Part shown: piece by piece, positions 44,700-57,705 of the stretch
Layout: the number at the start of each line of letters is the position of its first letter
How positions within the stretch are numbered: the first letter of the stretch is position 1
DNA from: Eurosta solidaginis
Lineage: Eukaryota; Arthropoda; Insecta; Diptera; Tephritidae
Length of the DNA stretch: 64,000 bases
Direction: 5' to 3'
NCBI RefSeq assembly: GCF_040869045.1
Contig: NC_090319.1
Coordinates: 373,751,601-373,815,600, forward strand
Translations under genes and position numbers: made by a program
Notes under the pieces: generated by a model
The model's input: the letters and a program-made list of their open reading frames with translations, nothing else
Told to the model about the DNA's origin: nothing
Databases searched by the model: none

Positions 44700-45700
44700 A
44701 AGTTTGCACATTCGAATTTTTGACCTACGGAAAAGTCTTTTTCGGTAACTTCCCGTTGAGCTAGACACTTGATACTTAGAACATAGTTCAGATCTGGGAG
44801 ACATTACAATGCAAGTGAAAAAAAAAAAATTCGCTAGGTGGCGCACGGATCGAGATATACAGAAAATTAATTTTAAAATGGAAATTATGCGATCGACTTT
44901 TAACTAACTTCTCGGTGATCCAGAGACTTGAAACATAGCACATAGTTTTCGAGTCGATGGCACTACAGTTCGTGGAAAACCAAATGCCGCCAGGGGCAGA
45001 CGAATCGAGATAAACGAAACTTCCTGAAAAAACGCAGGGAATCTTGCGATCGATTTTTAAGTAACTTCCTGGTGAGTTAGAGACTTGAAACTTGCGCCGT
45101 GAGTCATAACCCGGTGACAATGCAATAGTTGATCAAAAATTTCGCTAGGTGGCGCATGGATCGAGATATTAAGAAAATTAGTTTTGATTTGGGAATATTT
45201 CAATCCATTTTTAACTAAATTCGCAATGACCTAGAGACTTGAAACTTGGCACACAGTTCGAGGCTTGGTGACGATACAATGTACAGAAAACTAAATTCCG
45301 CAAGGTAGCAATAGAGGCCTTGTGACAATACAACTTATAGAGAACAAAGTTCCAATAGGTGTCGCGCTAGTCAAGATAACTGCAAATCGTTTAAACACGG
45401 GGGGAATCTTGCGATCGATTTTCGAGTAACTTCCCGATGAGCTCGAGACATGAAATTTGGGCCGTAAGTCAGAACCCGGTGACAATGCAATATTTTATCA
45501 AAAAAATCCGCTAGGTGGCGCACGAATCGAGATATTGGAAAAATAATTTTCAATTGGGAATATTGCAATCGATTTTTAACTAACTTCCTAGATATCTAGA
45601 GACTTCAAACCTGAATGTAGTTTAAAACTCGGTGACAGTGCAATGTTTGATAAAAAAATTTTAGCTATGTAACGCACAAGTCGAACTATTTTGAAGATTA
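44700..45700. repeat. Degenerate tandem repeat of about 140-210 bp inside the hAT element
   Basis: GAGACTTGAAAC-like landmarks recur near 44765, 44928, 45070, 45234, 45443 and 45595. Units share CGCTAGGTGGCGCAC, GATCGAGATAT and GCGATCGATTTTTAA. About six copies, strongly diverged. Short spurious open frames arise from them. Confidence 0.65.
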
Positions 45701-46228
45701 GGCCATACTATCATGGCTAGCCTCCTGAGTGTTGCAAGCGTTGTAGAATTTCACCTCGATTCTTTTAGACTTTCAGGCGTATACGAATTTCACCCCGCCT
45801 TTATGTAGGCAGTACTAAAAAATTGAAAATAAAAAGATGATAAAAAAATTTTAAGGACTACCTATATATAAATGGACCAAAATATAGAAGGCAATTTTTT
45901 CTTTAATACAGACATAGTCTTGTTGAATTTTGACTAAAAAACTTTAACAACAGCTCTTGTAAAAGAATTTTGGGATTTAAAATTATAAAGGTGGAGCGCA
46001 ATCTTTCTATTTAAGGCAAACCATGTACTTGTAATTAACTAATTGATTATTTAAAACTTAATTTTTTTTTTTTAATAAAAACTGTTATAATTATTTTTAT
46101 AATTTATTCTCGGAAATGTTTTTTCTTTGGTACTTATATATTAAAAACTATTAATTATTGAACAATTAAAAATATTTTTTTCTTGATTTTGCTCTGGCAA
46201 AGTCACTTATCAAATCATCAAAATCAAT

Positions 46229-46885
46229 CTATCGAAGTAAATCAACTTCAATGCTTAACCTCATCAATGCGGACAACCGTTCATCTAACATAGTTGATCG
46301 ATACATATTTTTTATTCTTTTTAAAACCGAGAATGACCTTTCGGACTCGCAGTTTGCTCTTGGAATCGTAACCAGAATCCTGTAAGCGATGTAGATATTC
46401 GGGAATACTTCGATCAAGTTCACATTTACAATCCAATTAAGAACTTGCAAAGGGCACAGAATTTGTTCTGTTTCGTTATATAATTTTTCTGTTCTTTAGA
46501 GAAAAAACCTTTGGGCTGTAGTTCCAAGCGGGGTATAAACTCTTTGAGTTCTAATAATAAGTAATTTTTCAAATCATCCGAATAAACTTTTATCAAATTT
46601 GTTGCTTTAGTTTCCATCACCTGATGTTATGAATAATAATTGATTAAGAAAACTAAATAAGTTGATAATATGGTTATACGCTTCACTTCGTTTTTGCAAC
46701 TCGGCAGCAAGTTTATCTATAATAACAAAAAATGTATTTATCCTAAAATTATTAGTCGCACTTAAACTATCGACCTGTACTTCCTTGTCTGTAAATTTAC
46801 GAGGGATTTTTCTTTTATCACTAGCAGAATATTCTTGATTTACAAAATCACTCAATTGTTTAGCTCTCACGCAAACCTTGAACAA
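46229..46885 (-). pseudogene. hAT transposase remnant with dimerisation domain
   Basis: Minus-strand pieces in order: a region with RINTFFVIIDKLAAELQKRS (46885-46607), a linker (46620-46426) with KEFIPRLELQPK, and the C-terminal hAT dimerisation domain FPNIYIAYRILVTIPRANCE, SERSFSVLKRIKN, RSTMLDERLSALMRLSIE (46450-46229). The domain is the diagnostic hAT C-terminus (hAT-C), responsible for multimerisation. The pieces are in different frames and the BED/zinc finger and first catalytic Asp were not found. Confidence 0.8.
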
Positions 46886-47679
46886 AATCTATTAGTGAAA
46901 GTAGCATGTTATTAGCAGAGATTTAGTCTACATTAACTTTTTGAAGATATTGACTAGTCGCGTTAAATCTTTGAAAAATTCTATTCCAGAAAATCGCCAT
47001 AAAAACATTCTCAATCCTAACTACATGTTTCAGTACTACGCCGGTAAACAAACTTCAACGTTCCTTTTTTATATCCAAGAATACAAATTGCACATTCGCT
47101 TGTTAAAAATCGCTATAGCTATAAAAAATAGCCGGTATTCAAAAATCGCCATAACTATTTTCACTGATAGTTCAAAATCGCCATATCGTCCATCACTAGT
47201 ACGAACTTCGTCATTTCGTCTTTCGTTGTTTTTCCTAGAAAATAAACATTAAAGAAGTATCGAGTGGTGCCCGCTCGCCGAACGGCGGCGCCTTTTGAAG
47301 TGCCGCAACTATGACGTTTTTCGTGAACTAAAACATGCGTGGACGTTCGACCGGCTTCTGCGGTAAACCTCCAAGTGCCATCGATGGTGTTTTTGTGATT
47401 ATCTAAGCAAGTGGGTTTAGATTACATCAGTATATGTTATGATATACTTACTATAGTCCGAACTCTGAACGTGCTTGCTTATATTATCTTATTCTTAACG
47501 AGTGCATGTATTCTTTTCCATATTACTTTGTATATAAATTTTGAGGCGCAAAATTAAATTTTGTGTACGAAAATACGTAATATGATATTATTTATTCGAG
47601 CTCGCGGGGCCCTCCCGACTCTGGGGCCCGGGGCTATATCGCCTGCTATCCCTTCCTTTAATCTACCACTGGGTGAGAT

Positions 47680-48777
47680 ATATTAGATATAAGAGATGTG
47701 GAAGATAATAATGAAGTAAAATACATTTTTCATTTTCATGCGCAAAACCTTCTTCGAAAGTTTGGTACGTTGGAAGCCTTTTGGCTTGGTTATTTTCATT
47801 TGAATGGACTAGTGACCAAATTTTTCGAAAATATGTTATTTATATAGTGTGATATGCTTAAAATTTGGCTTATACGTAGCGTAATATTAAGATACCTGTT
47901 TTTATGAAGTGAACCAGCAACCTGAATTTCACAGCTAAATGTCTAGCACTAGCGGAAAATATGATTTTTGCGACAGATAAGCTTGTAACGTGACGAAATA
48001 GGGGAACTAAATACGTAGATCTGACAGCTGGTAAACAAGCACAAACGAGCGGAGAGCATATTCAAAACCGTAACCCCTTGCTGGTGCCGGTACGCTCTAG
48101 ACAACAGCGCAGGCCTTGTGAATTCTTACAAAACATAACGAGGAAATAATAATTGCATTTGGCGAAGGAATTGTGGTTGGACAAAAAAAAATATGCGAGC
48201 GCGCTTTGATGGTGAAAGAGGCCAGGTGGTGGCGAGACAAAAGAACAGTACAAAAATACCATCACGACTACGGAGATGCACGTAGCCATCAAAAAAGCCT
48301 AGGAATCAAAATCAGTAAGCCCAGGAGGCAATTCCAAGCCGAAGTTTAACCCCTGTACAATGAGAGAGAGAGAGAGAAATATGCCACGCATGTCTTCAGC
48401 TTGTCCGTTTCAGTTGCACAATTCCAGAAAACTTTTTCAGTAAAATTTTCGTGAAATTTAAGCATCGCTTTGGGATTCTTTTAACTTTCACCTTGGGAGC
48501 ACCTCAGGACTATTTCGAAATTACTTCGAAGGATTAAAGGATCTTTTTTGGATATTACTTATTCAATTACCGCTTTATCGTTTTAACGATTATGGCCGGA
48601 TCACTTCGGGAAAAATTCAGAATTATTTCTTTAAACGATGTTGAGTATTATATTATAGACCGAATCAAATTTAAAAAGGCTGCGAGATATTCAATTTTGG
48701 GTAAAATAGTTAGAAAATTTGCTTAAACCGAAGAATGGTTTACAAGTTAGGCTCAAACTTTTAGCGCTATGGATGTG
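47680..48777. other. Spacer, no gene seen
   Basis: Contains an (AG)n run at 48363-48377. No coding motif recognised. Confidence 0.35.
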
Positions 48778-50352
48778 CCACTGTCCCTATTTTGACTAAG
48801 CATTTTCCAATGTTTCGGGGTCATAACACGAAAAATAATGAACATATCGTAACAAAATTTGCTACATATATTTCCCAGCTATTGAGATTTAGAAATTTCT
48901 GAGAAAATTTAACCAAATCAGTTATAATACTATGTTCAAACAGAAAAACAAATTGAGGAAATTTTGATTTGAATTGAGTGCTGTTCATACAACTCGATTT
49001 AGCTTACACAATAGTAATTTGATAGCTGGTTGGCTCATCTCTACAGCAAGAACATACCTTTGTTCAGACTGTCAAAATGTGCGTGTTGATATTAGGCGAA
49101 TGAAATGGAATGAAAACATAAAACTTTGAAATTTTTGTGTGTTGTAAGAAAATGTGTTCAATGTTTTGGTTTCATTTTGAGTTTGCCATCTTCTTTTGAC
49201 AATACCTTACTTACTTACTTACTTAATTGGCGCTTAACCGTCTAAACGGTTATGGCCGTCAAACAAGGCGCGCCAGTCGCTCCTTCGCTCCGCCAACCGG
49301 CGCCAATTGGTCACACTAAGGGAGTTTAAATCGTTTTCCACCTGGTCCTTCCAACGGAGTGGGGGCCGCCCTCTACCTCTGCTTCCATAGGCGGGTTCCG
49401 ATAGAAACACTTTCTTGGCCGGAGCATCATCTTTCATTCGCATAACATGGCCTAGCCAGCGCAGCCGCTGCGTTTTAATTCGCTGGACTATGTTGATGTC
49501 TGCGTATAGCTCGTACAGCTCATCATTAAATCTTCTTCGGTACTCGCCATCGCCAACGCGTAGAGGTCCATAAATCTTTCGAAGAACTTTTCTCTCGAAC
49601 ACTCCCAAAGCCGCTTCATCTGCTGTTGTCATGGTCCATGCTTCTGCCCCATATAGCAGGACGGGTACGATAAGTGACTTGTAGAGTATGATTTTCGTTC
49701 GCCGAGAGAGGACTTTACTTTTCAATTGCCAACCTAGTCCAAAGTAGCATTTATTGGCAAGATTGATTCTTCGCTGGATTTCAGTGCTGATGTTGTTGCT
49801 AATGTTGATGCTGGTTCCCAAATAAACGAAGTCTTTTACTATTTCGAAATAATGGCTGCCAACAGTAGCGTGGTTGCCAAGGCGCATATGCGCTGACTCT
49901 TTGCTCGATGACAGCAGGTACTTCGTTTTGTCCTCATTCACCATCAAACCCATCTTTACCGCTTCTTTTTCCAGCTTGGAGTAAGCAGAACTAACAGCAG
50001 AAATGAAAGACATAAAATCAGCTGATCAGATGAGCCAACCATATAGTTCAGCCATGCGTAACTGACGTTTAAATATACTCAATAAACACACTTTACAATG
50101 TTACATTTGCAGTTTGAAACAATTTATTACGCAATTTTTTTTTAATTGGCAATTTATTATTACAATTTATTATATGACAAATTGCGTAATAAATTGCCAA
50201 ATAGTATAAATTGCCAATTTGGTGTGTGTTTGAACCTAGTATAATTGATAAATTGACAATATTTAGGGTCGAAAATCTGAAGCTAAATTAACTGCACGGT
50301 AAAAGCTCACAACTGTGTATATGTATAATGCTCGGTTACAACCGAAGTTAAA
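48778..50352 (+). mobile_element. Fragmented Helentron subfamily B, interrupted by LINE and other sequence
   Basis: 48778-48950 resembles 12600-12720 (TGACTAAGCATTTTCCAATG then TCATAACACGAAAAATAA). The terminal hairpin version GCTCGGTTACAACCGAAG lies at 50329. Between them sit the RTE LINE fragment and AT-rich sequence. Old and partial. Confidence 0.4.
49206..50012 (-). pseudogene. 5'-truncated RTE-type LINE with (TTAC)n tail
   Basis: An open frame of 259 codons encodes the C-terminal end of the RTE RT protein: LEKEAVKMGLMVNEDKTKYL, KDFVYLGTSI, RINLANKCYFGLGWQLKSKV, LLYGAEAWTMTT, RLRWLGHVMRM, GRGRPPLRWKD, and ends WRALFDGHNRLDG. Truncated 5' of the YADD box. The 3' end is followed by five TTAC/GTAA units (49206-49226), the microsatellite-type tail typical of RTE insertions. 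Nearly the same sequence as 26180-26940 but with an intact frame, so this copy is younger or less damaged. Confidence 0.85.
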
Positions 50353-52250
50353 CTCACATAGTGGTCATATTTATTTACAACATCTTTCATGCGACATCAA
50401 CAAATATCTGAGATGAGTTTGCGGCTTTCTTCTTTTGTTTATTTATAAATTTGTAAATATTTGCAAATTTGCAATATTTCACTTTTATTCATGAATATGC
50501 TAATGTACACGTCATACTCGTAAACCACACAAAGCTATGCTAACACACAAAACTGTGTGCCAGCGAACTGCATGCGCATTTTTTTTTTGGACCTAACATT
50601 CTTCCTGTATATATCGTATATCGCACACCAAGGTCAATAGAGAGCTAACTCAAAAATCTGAAATTGCGAACCTATGAGTATTTTCCGACTTCCCAATTCA
50701 ATATCTACACAACTGTGTACACTACCTCCACTAATCAACGAAAAAAGACTGTGTAAAAACTATAATTGCATTAACGCATAAGCGAGAGGCAGTCAATTTT
50801 TCGAGTTTTCTGGATATTGCGATTTTTTTTAGCTGAATGCTGTTTTGATCTAGGTGTGCGATATATTGATCAACACAAAGCGTGCCAGTTTTTCCGTCAA
50901 TGCGATGAATAAAGGAATTATAAAACTTCGAACAAAGTTTTCACTGGAATACTCTAAATTGCTGTTAATAGCTTTTAAGATTGCGTGGTCTCTGTTCGTC
51001 AACTGAGGTCTTTACGTCTCAGTGGCCTAGATATTCTATCTAAACGGGCACTTATTGACTGGAGGGTCGAAATTTCCAGAGTGGGCCACTTTAAAATGTA
51101 TTGTCTCAGTTTTCATTAAATAATACGGGTTTTAATCGGTTTGGAGGTAAAGAAGATCTCCCCAAAATATCTTTGTAAAAAAATTTTTTTTTTCATTAGT
51201 TATTAACAGTTAGAGTTTTTGATAATGTTATTTTAAAACATTAATAACTCGTGAACGATTTATCGAAACTCAAACCGTGAACGGTTTATTGAAACTCAAC
51301 GTGTTCCACGTCAAAATTTTCGTCAATTAATATATGTACTTTGTAACAAAAAAATCGTTTTTAATAAGAAATTATATATTACGAAATCGGCCGACGATGA
51401 TTAAATAATAATTGAATAAATAACAGTTATTATTAAGTGGTGTTCATGAATTCCTAAAAATGTAGTAAATTGAAACAGATGACTTCAAGTAAATACAAAA
51501 GTTCAAAATGTTCGTAATAGTTTCTCGAGTTTCCGAATTGTTTGAGATTTGTAGAACGTTTTTGAAATTAGTTTGCATATCTTCAGTTCAAACTCATGAA
51601 AGTTTTTTCTTAAATTATCAAAAGTTAAAAGGATTCAAAGTCAATCGACGAAATTTGATAAAATTTGCCACTAATATTTTCGTGCTCGCTGTTGTTTATA
51701 GGAACACTACTGCATTTCTCTGATGTGATTATGACCATGAGCTAACAAATGCCCCACATAACATACGCATACGAACAATAAATGTTTGAACCAAATAGTC
51801 AACTCTGTTTATTCAATTTCGCTTTCAGTAAAAAAGCGTAAAGTGGGTTATAAATAAAGAAATCAATACTAACTTTGACAACGATTCATATCTACCTTAA
51901 GATATTTAAGATTTCTTGGAACTTTGGGTCCCGATTAAATTTTTTGTTGATTTAATCCGAATCTCTTCTATTTGTTTCACCAGAGTTTTTGTTAACTTTT
52001 ATTTTAAATTTAAGAGTTGATAGATATGCCAAATTTTGTTTATTACCTAAGAGCTACGAGAAAGTTTTGCAGAATATTTAATCATGCCTTACAGCACGAG
52101 AGCATAAATAAAATAAAGATAATATTTTTCCACAAAAGCCATTCTATTCAAAAGAAAATGAATCTTGAATCTGATTAACTGACATATTGCTGTACCATGG
52201 CGGAACGATACAAGGTGGCAGCATGGTGACATACATACAAACATAAATAA
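50353..52250. other. Spacer, no gene recognised
   Basis: AT-rich, with short open frames lacking motifs. Confidence 0.35.
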
Positions 52251-54953
52251 CAAGTAAGGAAGGTTAAGTTTGGGTGTAACCGATCATTACATACTCAGTT
52301 GAGAGCTATGGTGACAACATAAGGGAAAATAACCATGTAGGAAAATGAACCTCGGGTATCCCTGGAATGTGTTTGTATGACATGCGTATCAAATGAAAGG
52401 CATTAAAGAGTATTTTATGAGGGAGTGGGCCATAGTTCTACAGTTGGACGCCATTTAGGGATATAGCCATAAAGGTGGATCAGGGTTGACTCTAGAATGC
52501 GTTTGTACGTTATGGGTATCAAACGAAAGATGTTAATGAGTATTTTAAAAGAGAGTAATCCTTAGTTCCATAGGTGGACGCCGTTTCGAGATATCGCCGT
52601 AAAGGTGGGCCAGGGGTGACCCTAGAATTTGTTTGTACAATATGGGCATCAAACGAATGGTGTTAATGAGTATCTTAAAAGGGAGTGGGCCTTAGTTCTA
52701 TAGGTGGATGCCGTTTCGAAATATCGCCATAAAAGTGGACCAGGGGTGACTCTAGAATGTGTTTGTACGATATGGGTATCAAATTAAAGGTATTAATGAG
52801 GGTTTTAAAAGGGAGCGCTGGTTGTTGTATAGATGGTCGCCTTTTCGAAATATCGCCATAAAGGTGGACCGGGGTGACTCTAGAATGCATTTGTACGGTA
52901 TGGGTATCAAATGAAAGGTGTTAATGAGTATTTTAAAAGAGAGTAATCCCTAGTTCCATAGGTGGACGCCGTTTCGAGATATCGCCATAAAGGTGGACCA
53001 GGGGTGACCCTAGAATTTGTTTGTACAATATGGGTATCAAAAGAAAGGTGTTAATGAGTATTTTAAAAGGGAGTAATCCTTAGTTCCATAGGTGGACGCC
53101 GTTTTGAGATATCGCCATAAAGGTGGACCCTAGAATTTGTTTGTACAATATGGGCATCAAACGAAAGGTGTTAATGAGTATTTTAAAAGGGAGTGGGCCT
53201 TAGTTCTATAGGTGGACGCCGTTTCGAAATATCGCCACAAAGGTGGACCAGGGGTGACTCTAGAATGTGTTTGTACGATATGGGTATCAAATTAAAGGTA
53301 TTAATGAGGGTTTTAAAAGGGAGTGGTGGTTGATGTATAGGTGGTCGCATTTTCGAGATATCGCCATAAAGGTGGACCAGGGGTGACCCTAGAATTTGTT
53401 TGTACAATATGGGTATCAAAAGAAAGGTGTTAATGAGTATTTTAAAAGGGAGTGGGCCTTCGTTCTATAGGTGTTCGTCTTTTCGAGATATCGCCATAAA
53501 GGTGGACCAGGGGTGACTTTAGAATATGTTTGTACGATATGGGTATCAAATGAAAGGTGTTAATGAGTATTTTAAAAGGGAGTGGTGGTAGTTGTATATG
53601 TGAAGGCGTTTTCCAGATATCGACCAAAATGTGGACCAGGGTGACCCAGAACATTATATGTTGGATACCGCTAATTTATTTATATATGTAATACCTGCCA
53701 AGATTTTAAGGGTTTTTTATTTCGCCCTGCAGAACTTTTTCATTTTCTTCTACTTAATATGGTAGGTGTCACAACAATTTTATACAATTTTTTCTAAAGT
53801 TATATTTCGCGTCAATAAAACAATCCTTACCATGTTTCATCCCTTTTTTCGTATTTGGTATAGAATTATGGCATTTTTTTTTCATTTTTCGTAATTTTCG
53901 ATATCGAAAAAGTGGGCGTGGTCATAGTCGGATTTCGTTAATTTTTCATACCAAGATAAAGTGGGTACAAGTAAGCACGTGAACTAAGTTCATTAAAGAT
54001 ATGTCGATTTTTGCTGAAGTTATCGTGTTAAGGGCCATGCGGAAGGACAGACGGATGACTGTGTATAAAAACTGGGCGTGGCATCAACAGATTCCGCCCA
54101 TTTTCACAGAAAACAGTTATCGTCATAAAGTCTATGCCCCTACCAAATTTCAAAATGATTGGTTAATTTTTGTTCGACTTAGGGCGTTAAAAGTATCCTA
54201 GACAATTTAAATGAAAAAGGGCGGAGCCACGCCTATTTTGAAATTTTCTTTTATTTTTGTATTTTGTTGCACCACATCATTACTGGAGTTGAATGTTGAC
54301 ATAATTTACTTATATACTGTAAAGATATTAAATTTTTTGTTAAAATTTTACTTTAAAAAATTTTTTTTTTAAAAGTGGGCGTGGTCCTTCTCCGATTTTG
54401 CTATTTTTTATTAAGCGTACATATAGTAATAGGAGTAACGTTCCTGCCAAATTTCATTATGATATCTTCAACGACTGCCAAATTACAGCTTGCAAAAATT
54501 TTAAATTACCTTCTTTTAAAAGTGGGCGGTGCCACGCCAGTTGTCCAAAATTTTACTAATTTTCTATTTTGCGTCATAAGTTCAACTCATCTACCAAGTT
54601 TCGTCGCTTTATCTGTCTTTTGTAATGAATTATCGAACTTTTTCGGTTTTTCGAAATTTTCGATATCGAAAAAGTTGGCGTGGTTATAGTCCGATTTCGT
54701 TCATTTTAAATAGCAATCTGAGATGAGTGCTCAGCAACCTACATACCAAATTTCATCAAGATACCTCAAAATTTACTCAAGTTATCGTGTTAACGGACGG
54801 ACGGACGGACATGGCTCAATCAAATTTTTGTTCGATCCTGATTATTTTGATATATGGAAGTCTATATCTATCTCGATTCCTTTATATATGTACAACCAAC
54901 CGTTATCCAATCAAACTTAATATACTCTGTGAGCTCTGCTCAACTGAGTATAA
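52251..54953 (-). mobile_element. Helentron/DINE-1-like element with about 10 satellite units
   Basis: Reverse orientation: CAAGTAAGGAAGGTTAAG at 52251, satellite units to 53650, body with GTGGGCGTGGTC blocks and CGATATCGAAAAAGT, a GGACGGACGGACGGAC core at 54794, and the terminus CTCTGCTCAACTGAGTATA at 54953. The body is very similar to those of the copies at 19149 and 59603. Confidence 0.8.
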
Positions 54954-55519
54954 AAATTGCATGTACTTTGTTTTTGTAAATTCGATGGACAAATGTCAAA
55001 CTCGTACTGCGCCGGAAGTTGATGTATCAAATCAAATAAAAAATGTTTATAATCAGCTGTCTCATGCTGCTACCTTGTATCGTTGCGACATGTGCTGTAC
55101 TAAGGCGTTGCTTAGAAATTATCAAGAAGAAGCAATCAGCTGATGGGATAACACCACCTGGTACTGCATTCGCCTTGTCTTTGAGTATAATAAAGGATGA
55201 AGTATTTATGAACCTCTTTCTCTTATTATCAAGGACAGTTTAGGCGCAAATTATGTATAACGCAGCGAATGACTTTTTCTCACCTGAACCAAAATTTATT
55301 TAATATAAAAGCATAAACTCAGTGTGTAACACTTAACCTGAGTGTCCCTGTGGTAATTGTTGTTGTCTAATGATTCATGTGAATGAGACGCAAAGTGCGG
55401 TAAATAAAAAGGTAACAGGCCAGAAAGGCTCCAGCAATGCTAACTATGTGAATAAATGTAGACAATGGCGCTCAGATAATTTGTCTATCGAATTATGCGA
55501 GTGGAGCTCTCCATGGTGG
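54954..55519. other. Spacer, no gene recognised
   Basis: A reading frame runs out of the Helentron terminus to 55143 but has no recognisable motif. Confidence 0.35.
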
Positions 55520-56250
55520 ATAAATAGATTAATGTAAGATAGCTCGATATTACGAGTCCGCTCTACCTCCAATAAGCCCGTCGCTACTCCGGAGTCAAGG
55601 TAGGACTCACTTCATGCTAATTCATCGGCCATCTCGTTGCCCTCGTTGCCCAGATGCATGGTCCACTCCCTATATTGACCAAGCAAAATTGATGTAATCT
55701 TCGTCGAGATTAGTTCATTGTTTATTGAGATTTACTTTTTTTTTGTTATTGTAAAGAAGCAATTTCCATTGCGCAGCCTCACGAGCCCCTGAGGGATATT
55801 ATCTTATCGCCCCTGTGATCAACCCAAGGTAGATATTTGACGTTTTTTTTCACCCCGACAGCCTTTCTCCAAATTCCGTATGCTAGAATAAGTCGGATAG
55901 CTGCATTTTACATCAATGTCTATTTTGGCTTCTGATCCCATAAGCCAACGTTTGCTCACCAATCTTTCACAGGCATACCCTATGTTCCGTGTTTAGCTTT
56001 CAGTTTAGCTTTGTAGTCAGAGGCACCCTCGGGTATTTGGTATCAACAGAAAGCTTATATTTTTACTGTTTGGGAAAAAGGAGGTTAAAGCTTAAGATTT
56101 CCTTAGTAATCTCCGCATCATCACAATGATCGCAGACCTGATACCAGTATTATACGTCATCCTTTTAGGCCACCACCTTTTCAGCTGCGTTCATGATATC
56201 TATAAGAAAGATCGACTCCAAGTGTAATGCCATAGCTTAAAATGATCCCA
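55520..56250 (-). pseudogene. Decayed I/LOA-like LINE fragment (RT tail and RNase H end)
   Basis: Minus strand: AIRLILAYGIWRKAVGVKKN near 55870 matches the RT thumb pattern (RPILxYG...WW.A), and EWTMHLGNEGNEMADELA near 55640 matches the RNase H end (W.PGH.G.EGNE.ADELA). Intervening sequence is frameshifted and shortened. Confidence 0.5.
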
Positions 56251-56299
56251 TCTAAGTCCTAATCGTTTTGAATTGCAGAGTGGACTCTTTCCAGTTTAT

Positions 56300-56728
56300 A
56301 GTAAACAAATACTTGCAGTTAATATCCGATTAGACATTTGTCAGAAGCGACCTGATCGGACCAATATAACATATATCCCCATGCAGCTAATTTCAGAAAA
56401 GAGGTTTTTTGTCATATCTTCCTCAATTAATCTAATAAAAGCTTAAAACTTTACAAGATGATTTTAAATATGGCATATATTTTTGTCTGAAAAAATCGTC
56501 GACATCAGCCGTATTTATATCATAAACCGATTGTTCGGAAATGAGGTTTTTCGGCATTTCTTTCTCATTTTAACAGGTTTATGCGGGTAGCTGAATGATC
56601 ATTTGTCAGAACCGACCGCATCGTATCATTATAGCATATATCTCCCACACAACCGCGTTTCGGGTTAAGGGGGGTTTCGTAATTTCTTCCTTATTTTATA
56701 AGCTTGAAACCTCTGAATTTCCCAGAAT
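56300..56728 (+). mobile_element. Old H2-type Helentron units
   Basis: About three diverged units with ATTAGACATTTGTCAGAA, CATATATCCCC and TGTCTGAAAAAATCG, like the H2 elements. No termini. Confidence 0.4.
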
Positions 56729-57399
56729 GTTTACATAGGTGCAGTGAAATAACTCCCAAATGCAATAACCCCCAACAAAAAAATTAAATAACTCCCAAAT
56801 ATTTTCCATACAAATTGGGACTTATTTCATTATGAAATAGCTCCCAATTCATTGGGACTTATTTCATAATTTTTGTTGGTAATTATTTAATTTTCTTAAA
56901 AATACAATTTTATCAAACTTTGACGTTCTTCTAACAGTTTCTATGGGTCGGCTATACATTAAGGGACCAATTGGTTTTATTCGTAAACCAAAGGGATTTG
57001 AACTTTGAAATTTTGCACATAGGTGCTCAGGGAGTTCCCCAACGAGAATCAGTAAGTAATTTTTAATTGTTATTAACAATTTACTAGTAATTAGTTGTTA
57101 AATTTACCATGGTATAATTATCACTTTTTATCTACATACGAACATTTTCACAAGAATTTTATACATAAGTACAATTTATAATGTTTATAAAACCACAGTC
57201 AACTATTTTCATTTGTTTAAATTTGCGTATTATTGTAAAATTTAATGATTTATTTGTTTACTTTCCGCGAACACAAGCATACAGCCATTTTATCTAATTC
57301 ACTGCTTGCTTGGTGGTACCAGATGCTTTAAATTGTTCCAACGAATGAAAAATTTTTGAATAGTATCAACGAGGAAAATTGACATTTTTCATTCAACTC

Positions 57400-57535
57400 T
57401 ATTTATTTATTTTACAAAAAAATAGAAAATTTGGAATGAAAAATCGCGCGATGCACAGTAATTCTGCGTAGAACACCTTTCTGCATAAGCGGCCTTCGGC
57501 CGCGCTTATAAAAAATATCCCTGGGCTACGCCATG
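57400..57535 (-). repeat. Shared module also in the MITE at 35519 and the Harbinger element
   Basis: Minus strand reads GCCCAGGGATATTTTTTATA, AGCGCGGCCGAAGGC and GTGTTCTACGCAGAATTACT, closely matching 35728-35795 and more distantly 16288-16360. The sister half continues after the retroinsertion at 57706. Confidence 0.55.
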
Positions 57536-57705
57536 TTGTTGTTGTTGTTGTAGATATGCTCGCCCCACCTAATAGCCGCGACCGATCACAAATTGTCATC
57601 AATATCCTCTAACGGGAGTCCAAGGAAACTTGCCGTTTCAACAGGGGTGGACCATAAGGAAAGGGGTGTTAGAGGCGTTGGTTCCACATTACAATTGAAT
57701 AATAA
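57536..57705 (-). mobile_element. Short retroinsertion (SINE or 5'-truncated LINE end) with 14-bp target duplication
   Basis: Flanked by TGGGCTACGCCATG at 57522-57535 and 57706-57719. On the minus strand it ends with GCGAGCATATCTA and a CAACAACAACAACAA tail, a target-primed reverse transcription signature. 170 bp, non-coding. Confidence 0.8.

Larger units (their letters stand above)
44143..47671 (-). mobile_element. hAT DNA transposon with perfect 8-bp target duplication
   Basis: Flanked by GGTGAGAT at 44135-44142 and 47672-47679. Ends CAGGCCGTATTAAAG and, inverted, CAGTGGTAGATTAAAG fit hAT termini. GC-rich GGGGCCC motifs lie near both ends. It contains remnants of a hAT transposase on the minus strand (46229-46885) and a degenerate tandem repeat (44700-45700). 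3529 bp, inactive. Confidence 0.85.

Noticed and set aside
44788..45568. Minus-strand open frames of 64-110 codons sharing a MSPG(Y/S)D start.
   Set aside because: They are the same frame of the degenerate tandem repeat inside the hAT element, not related proteins.
51508..51723. A 71-codon open frame as a gene.
   Set aside because: AT-rich, no motif, no splice or promoter context, and a length expected by chance.
54727..55143. A 138-codon frame starting in the Helentron and running into unique sequence.
   Set aside because: The first half is Helentron repeat translation and the second half has no motif; chance read-through.
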